This document shows, in pieces, positions 60,185-64,000 of a stretch of DNA of 64,000 nt (position 1 is the stretch's first letter; every line of letters begins with the position of its first letter). The position numbers and the translations under genes were made by a program. Below the pieces are notes generated by a model that was given only the letters and a program-made list of their open reading frames with translations, was not told the origin of the DNA and searched no databases. The DNA comes from Sipunculus nudus (Eukaryota; Annelida; Sipuncula; Golfingiida; Sipunculidae), in contig CM049318.1 in NCBI GenBank assembly GCA_026874595.1, forward strand, positions 52,606,750 through 52,670,749, written 5' to 3'.

Positions 60185-62416
60185 GAGAATATATAATAAT
60201 CTTTAGTATTTCTTGCATTGAGCTTAACCTGACCTGTCATGCAGCGTAGTATAAACTTTTTAAAGGGTACTTTAGATTCGAGATAAATATATTGTTACCG
60301 TTTATACTCCACACAAGCTCCTGTATATATTAAATATATATCTGATCTTGTCTATAATATAGATACAAAATAAGGAAACTGCAACATGCTTGGCGGTGAC
60401 AGGAACGCCGTCTGAAAAACGACTATCCCTCGCCATGTCCGAATGCCACAACATGGATCCAAGCCAGGTCAGCGTGAAATAAATATAAAACCTACTCTAG
60501 CGACCTTTGTCAACGAAGACTAATACTGAGTGTTCGGGGGGTCATTTTATCTAGCACGAGTGATGATATTTTGTTATTCAATTGTTTCATTTGAAACGAA
60601 CAGAGCACACAATATTTAAGGGCAGTGCGTATGTTGCTACCCGTACTGTGTTGTAAAGTAAGGGAAACCTTGTTCGTAATTTTTTATAATGCGGTTATCA
60701 TCATTTTCAGTAATGACTCTCCAGATATCGCTTAATGTTCAAAATCATCAAATTGTAACCCAGCACTAGCAAAGGTATTGAAGGTGTTTCAAAGCATTAT
60801 TTTGGGATACTGCTTCAAGGAAGAACCCTTGTTAATGAAGACCAGTAATTAAATTAAATGATACAAAAGTCAATAATTTGCACCGTTTAATTGGACAAAT
60901 GCGTTAATAAATACATTATCGCCCTAAATATTTGTTGGCGCTGGATGAACTCACGCTTCAGATTAAGGCCTGGACATTAGAGCAATACACTCGGCTCTCT
61001 CCGCCGGCCACACGGGTTCGATTGCCAGCTTGACCACGAGAGTGAGTTGTAGTTGTTCATTCAAGGCCGGTGGTTTTCTTAAGGTCCGCCGGTTTTCTCT
61101 GCCTCTAGACATTACCCAACGTCAATAATTTGAACTATTTGTACAGTCCATGTAAAATGAATTAAGCAAAGTATCTTCTTGTTTTTCAGATATTTGTACT
61201 GAGTGAAGGAGGAGTTATGCATTGGCAAGACCAATGTGTTTGTCAAAAGTCCGGAGCCGTCTTTCAGTTAGGTCCCTGTGGGTCGTTCAATACACGATGG
61301 ACATGGGAAAAGGTAACTTAACAAAATACCTGAACAGCAATATACTATTGAAATAAAGTGAAATCTGTATGATAAGACAACCCATGGGACTGGCCAAAAG
61401 TGGTCTTTATCCATGGGTGGTCTTTACAGACAGACCAGTTTAAACTAATGTAAATGCTTTCGGTTCACTCAAGGCTGGTCTTATTAGACAGGTGGTCTTT
61501 CAGACAGGTTTTACTTTATAAATAAGTACAGGTTTAGGTCTGCCATGACCCCTGTTTTCACACATGCCTCCTTATTATACGATTCACACATATAAAATAT
61601 TATGTTAATCAGATATATTTGATCTTAATAATAGTATGATAAAAAGGAAAAAAAACCTTTTTTTTCAGGCACCGCGCTTGCGTTTTGACATACCTGCAAA
61701 AAGAAAATTTAATTTTCATTTTTAGTAGAAATATATCAATTTTAAGGTCCAACCATGTTGACATTTTTTTTAAATATATCGTTTCGTTAGAATGTTTTTT
61801 TGTTTTGTTTAGCAAAACAGTAATGTTACTTTCATGTTGTCCCCAGATCATATGAATGGTTTATCGAAACTTTATCAGGAAAAAAAATAGCCCTGCTGCT
61901 CTAAAATCTGTAAACGTGCTTTGCAACCGAATCCTCTATTCTTGCCTTATAGTCTTAATTTATTTAGGGCCATAGTTTATATAGCGCCAATGTCCTATAC
62001 AGCTGTTCTATAGCATGGAAAGTAAACTCATATAAAAGAGATAAAAGTCAGAAAATCAAATTCAGTTGAATAAATTTGATTTTCAGATAAACAGTATTAA
62101 AAACTGGGGGCAAAAACAACTATTGGTACACGCGTTTTATAAAAAAAATATAACCTGACAAATATTTTATCAAAGTCTTTGTAGTACCTAAGCGTTTTGA
62201 ATATATGCAAGTGCAGTTGATAATGAATAAATATTCTTTCAGGTGAAGAATAGGAAATCATTACCCCGAGTGAGACTAAAGTTTCAGCAGAAATGCCTGG
62301 GCGTACATGAACACCACCTGGCGATGAATCCATGCACCAAAGATAAAGACTTTCAGATCTGGACATTTGATTATGAATTTCACACAAAGTTGTTACGAAA
62401 CTCGACATGGACGTGA
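47712..62416 (+). CDS. GALNT: Polypeptide N-acetylgalactosaminyltransferase, complete gene (11 coding exons, 650 aa)
   Basis: Golgi type II membrane enzyme that moves GalNAc from UDP-GalNAc to Ser/Thr, the first step of mucin-type O-glycosylation. Exons: 47712-48280, 50645-50811, 51280-51381, 53049-53158, 55926-56080, 57784-57901, 58825-59001, 59597-59749, 60363-60467, 61190-61312, 62243-62416. All junctions are GT-AG and in frame (1953 bases with stop). Order: basic cytosolic tail 1-13; TM 14-34; stem to ~160; catalytic domain ~165-500 with [17 protein letters not shown] (208-224), VDD (239-241), DSH (293-295, metal ligands), Gal/GalNAc-T region with WGSEN (397-401) and VGH (423-425, third metal ligand); ricin-type lectin domain ~518-640. 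Length is in the family's usual range. Odd points: lectin CLD aspartates replaced, Gly to Ser in WGGEN, and a basic cleavage-like site in the stem. Catalytic residues look intact. The subfamily was not assigned. Confidence 0.95.
50645..50811 (+). CDS. GALNT: GALNT coding exon 2: N-terminal catalytic motif
   Basis: Starts after TTCAG with the last base of a split Ser, then residues 191-245, ending phase 1 before GTGAGC. It holds the best-conserved GALNT stretch: [30 protein letters not shown] and [10 protein letters not shown]. The UDP-binding half of the fold begins here. A GA-rich block starts four bases into the intron. Confidence 0.96.
50815..51085. repeat. Purine-rich GA/CAGA block at the start of GALNT intron 2
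   Basis: GAGAGA, ACAGAGAC and similar words run over ~270 bases immediately downstream of the exon 2 donor. The Arg/Glu-rich and Ser/Leu-rich open frames here are repeat products. Confidence 0.9.
51280..51381 (+). CDS. GALNT: GALNT coding exon 3
   Basis: Starts after TTTTTTTATCAG with two bases completing Asp246 and ends phase 1 before GTGAGC. It encodes residues 247-279 ([20 protein letters not shown]..) with the conserved [14 protein letters not shown], matching the family's R...REGLi.aR.. pattern. Confidence 0.94.
53049..53158 (+). CDS. GALNT: GALNT coding exon 4: DSH metal-binding motif
   Basis: Starts after TTCAG with two bases completing Gly280 and ends phase 0 before GTGAGA. Residues 281-316 include [15 protein letters not shown]293 and H295 of DSH are the expected Mn2+ ligands. 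WLPPLL follows, as in the family. Confidence 0.96.
53354..53760. repeat. Purine-rich GA/CAGA block in GALNT intron 4
   Basis: About 400 bases of GAGA, AGAAAGA and ACAGAC words lie on the + strand, 200 bases after the exon 4 donor. The long Ser/Leu-rich minus-strand frame (187 codons) is a simple-repeat product. Confidence 0.93.
54899..55598. mobile_element. ~700-bp repeat element with 11-bp inverted ends in GALNT intron 4
   Basis: AGCCCTCAGCC at 54899-54909 is the reverse complement of 55588-55598. After the left end comes a GTCCGTCCGTCC tract (54945-54963), then two ~290-base internal repeats: 'ccttgtgag.gggat.tct' to 'cgaagatgggtgaccttga', near 54980 and 55272. The GGGGGCGCCACCTG string at 55218-55231 and general layout recall the array at 7790-9750. 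No protein encoded. Confidence 0.65.
55926..56080 (+). CDS. GALNT: GALNT coding exon 5
   Basis: Starts phase 0 after TTTTTTTTCTCTTGTGATGGACAG and ends phase 2 before GTACGT. Residues 317-367: [16 protein letters not shown] matches the family's vv.P.iDvI....f.Y, and [15 protein letters not shown] matches GGf.W.l.F.W..vP, the acceptor-side region of the active site. Confidence 0.95.
56395..56435 (+). repeat. Solo copy of the 37-bp inverted-repeat arm in GALNT intron 5
   Basis: TCGTTTTGAGCAGAAACGA at 56407-56425 with 'gaagagga' before and 'ccaatggcgg' after resembles the right arm of the 23973-24442 element. Confidence 0.5.
57396..57660. repeat. Dispersed repeat, copy 2 (see 4360-4670) in GALNT intron 5
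   Basis: Shares 'aaatctgcattcaaaggaa', 'gcctccgtcatgtg', 'cctgaatccggatcatg', 'ccggatccacacc' and 'cgggaatgaaagcatacc' in order with 4360-4670. Confidence 0.7.
57784..57901 (+). CDS. GALNT: GALNT coding exon 6: Gal/GalNAc-T motif
   Basis: Starts with one base completing Arg368 after AACAG and ends phase 0 before GTAAGT. Residues 369-407: [16 protein letters not shown] matches the family's sPtmaGGlfaI.r.yF, followed by [20 protein letters not shown]. The second Gly of the usual WGGEN is Ser399 here, and the usual SFR is SLR. Confidence 0.96.
58375..58515. repeat. Dispersed repeat (see 13590-13760) in GALNT intron 6
   Basis: Shares 'gttcattaaatagacgccag', 'agcgg', 'cactgaaccaaagtctgtgaa' with 13.6 kb. 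This copy also has a 9-bp hairpin AGTCTGTGA/TCACAGACT at 58473-58498. Confidence 0.55.
58825..59001 (+). CDS. GALNT: GALNT coding exon 7: third metal ligand and catalytic loop
   Basis: Phase 0 at both ends; starts after TTCTATAG and ends before GTAAAG. Residues 408-466: [20 protein letters not shown] carries His425, the third metal ligand. PYGFPGG and the [13 protein letters not shown] segment match the family's flexible loop and the end of the catalytic domain. Confidence 0.96.
59597..59749 (+). CDS. GALNT: GALNT coding exon 8: end of catalytic domain and linker
   Basis: Starts phase 0 after TTTTATTCAG, residues 467-517. [20 protein letters not shown] and VIPEM match the family's eR..LR..L.Ck.F.WYL..vyPe. 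I end it at 59749 before GTCGGT because the join then reads FGQ-IQN, as in the usual FG.I.N linker. A second in-phase donor, GTAACA at 59765, would add VGGFS. Confidence 0.88.
60134..60181. repeat. (TA)n microsatellite in GALNT intron 8
   Basis: About 48 bases of alternating T/A. Confidence 0.97.
60363..60467 (+). CDS. GALNT: GALNT coding exon 9: lectin alpha repeat, first half
   Basis: Phase 0 at both ends; starts after 'tctataatatag', ends before GTCAGC. Residues 518-552: [20 protein letters not shown] and [13 protein letters not shown]. The CLD motif expected of a sugar-binding ricin repeat reads CLA here. Confidence 0.92.
60961..61110 (+). repeat. SINE with tRNA-like head and conserved core in GALNT intron 9
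   Basis: A B-box-like GGTTCGATTGCC lies at 61015-61026 with a loose A-box-like stretch ~40 bases upstream. The core AAGGCCGGTGGTTTTCTT plus AAGGTCCGCCGGTTTTC at 61063-61097 matches the minus strand of 16374-16408. Confidence 0.6.
61190..61312 (+). CDS. GALNT: GALNT coding exon 10: lectin alpha/beta repeats
   Basis: Phase 0 at both ends; starts after TTGTTTTTCAG, ends before GTAACT. Residues 553-593: [15 protein letters not shown], then [15 protein letters not shown] and TRWTWEK. The spaced cysteines and L..C...W pattern are those of a beta-trefoil repeat. The CLD position reads CVC. Confidence 0.92.
62243..62416 (+). CDS. GALNT: GALNT coding exon 11: lectin gamma repeat and stop
   Basis: Starts phase 0 after ATTCTTTCAG and ends at TGA 62414-62416. 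Residues 594-650: QQKCLGV replaces CLD. Then [19 protein letters not shown] matches the family's l.l..C......Q.W.f. A sequon NST lies at 646-648, close to the C-terminus. Confidence 0.94.
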   Translation: MKNRKSLPRVRLKFQQKCLGVHEHHLAMNPCTKDKDFQIWTFDYEFHTKLLRNSTWT

Positions 62417-64000
62417 AGAAACTCAGTACATTATATTTTAATACTGGCGAGCTTGATCTCGTGGTTCTGCACTAAAGACTTGCAGCTATCATTACCGGAT
62501 TTTACAGGTTTGAACTATCTAAAAACGATCACTGTCCATCATTCAATTTGCAATTGAAATTTTATCATTCTTTAGCACTGAACCTTTCAAATTCTTGAAA
62601 AAGGTTTGACGATTTTCAGTGGAATACGATGAACGGTTGTGACATATGCGACTATTTTAATTTTAATTTTTCAGAAGTCGCTTCACACAGAGAGACACGG
62701 TAACAGAACTGAGGTGTCACTGGGCTCTCGGATAAGCAATACTTTACGTGAATATAGATGATATGATAAAGGGATGGACTCATGATTAACAATATTTGCT
62801 CAAGAAAGCTGACCAGGTTGAGCTTCTTATAACTTCCCTGTAAAGCCACCCAAAAATATGTTCTGCGGATTATTCGGCAAACAAATGACGCCAGCAGGCT
62901 ACATTTTAGATAGAATGCATGAAATTATGCTAATTTTCAGGAGGAATATAAAAATGTGCGACAGTTTTAGAGTCGTGCAGATGAACCACACAAAGATTGA
63001 TTGACTCAAGTTAGGCCACACCAAAAACATTGTTCAACGGACTCTTGAAACAAAACCAAAAATATGACAAATTTGTTTTCTGTTTCTTTTTTTAAGCTGG
63101 TCAAGATAAAATACGTGGAATAGTATGGTGCCACAGAAAAATACTAATTTTCCTTCAATTTATGAAACAGGAAAATACAAATTTTGCTCCAATTTATGAA
63201 ACGGTGGATATGGTCAACACATACTTAATACATCTTTGATGCTTTTTCATATCTTAAGAATTTGTGGCCATAGCACGAATAAGCAACAAACCAGGGACCT
63301 AGGCTTTATTTGTTAAAAAAAATGATCCACGCAAAATGAAAGCCGCGAATCCATTGAACGATATTTTTGTATGGCCTTATGCGTTTAAGTATGTTGCATT
63401 ATTAATAACATAGTGATTTATTTGAAGGGGATCAGACAGGGTCATACTTTTAGCGTTGCAATTCCTCCGAGGACTTGGTGCACATTCAACTCCCCCCCCC
63501 CCCCCCCAAAAAAAAAAAAAAAAAAAAAAAGAAAACTCCACTGAAATCAGGAGCGGGGGTTCTGTGCGACTATATTTTGTGTGTGGTCAAGATTTTCGCC
63601 AGCCAGACCAAAGCCCAGAAATGGTGGCTGATCTGGTTTGATCTGCCCCGGACCGGTGAAAAGGTACACGTTACCGCGTATTGCCTGAACATGACGTGGG
63701 GTTATTCACAATGTACTGATCAACCTGCTTGTATTTATGTTCATGAGAGCCATCTGTCTCATATTTCATATACATCAAAGTATTTGTCGTCTGCAGTTCG
63801 ATTCTACGAAACTGCTTAAAACACCTGGATTTTCCAATTCGGAGATATTATTTATTAATATTATGCCTTATGCGACCTGAGACATACGAGATAAGTGTGT
63901 ACGCAAAATGGCATCCACCATGGGCGGTTTTAAGAAACCGGGAGATATAAACCTGTCCGGATGGATAAGGGCATCCGCGGGTCGACACGAATGTACTCCG
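62417..64000 (+). other. GALNT 3' UTR and downstream flank
   Basis: No canonical AATAAA or ATTAAA was found from the stop to the window end. Weak variants include AATATA near 62945 and AATACA near 63174. The transcript end is therefore undetermined. A homopolymer C16-A20 junction lies at 63492-63531. The open frames across it are not convincing genes. Confidence 0.45.
63137..63205. repeat. Small tandem duplication in the GALNT 3' flank
   Basis: Two ~35-base units share 'aaatac.aatttt.c', 'caatttatgaaac' and a trailing 'gg'. Confidence 0.7.

Noticed and set aside
63456-63819. Proline/lysine-rich open frames
   Set aside because: Begin in a C16-A20 homopolymer and have no recognisable domain or splice signals.

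Overview
This is an animal (eukaryotic) genomic window: AT-rich, intron-containing, with long gene-poor stretches full of microsatellites, tandem repeats, SINEs and MITE-like elements. The gene families, and repeats built from GTCC-rich starts and 'gaccttgacct' blocks, suggest a lophotrochozoan, most likely a mollusc. That assignment is inference, not proof.

Two protein-coding genes are supported, both on the + strand. (1) At 5993-6534 is the last coding exon of a nicotinic acetylcholine receptor-type (Cys-loop) subunit. It covers TM3, the cytoplasmic loop, TM4 and the stop codon, and is followed by a ~1.2 kb 3' UTR with AATAAA at 7717-7722; its other exons are not in the window. (2) At 47712-62416 is a complete 11-exon polypeptide N-acetylgalactosaminyltransferase (GALNT) of 650 residues, whose exon phases all join in frame. 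It has a type II Golgi anchor, stem, catalytic domain with DSH and VGH metal-ligand motifs, and a C-terminal ricin-type lectin domain. All three lectin CLD aspartates are replaced. The 5' UTR appears spliced, since a good acceptor lies at 47576-47578, so the true promoter is upstream and unidentified.

Layout: 1-5560 no gene; 5565-5990 tandem repeat running into the nAChR acceptor; 5993-7740 nAChR 3' end; 7790-9750 ~335-bp tandem array; 9.8-21.8 kb repeats, SINE cores and an exon-like cluster at 12.64-13.20 kb; 21872-22208 degenerate LINE fragment (-); 23.9-29.3 kb inverted-repeat elements, a SINE with a 13-bp target-site duplication and a nuclear-receptor half-site array; 29.3-47.6 kb mostly non-coding, with MITEs, a perfect 130-bp duplication, a perfect 24-bp-stem hairpin and two CpG-bearing candidate 5' exon regions; 47.6-62.4 kb GALNT, with purine-rich and MITE-bearing introns; 62.4-64 kb 3' flank.

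The two genes show no functional link: one is a ligand-gated channel subunit, the other starts mucin-type O-glycosylation in the Golgi. No clearly new multi-gene system was found. The best leads are the lectin-site loss, the long hairpin, the exon-like cluster and the palindrome-rich repeat families.
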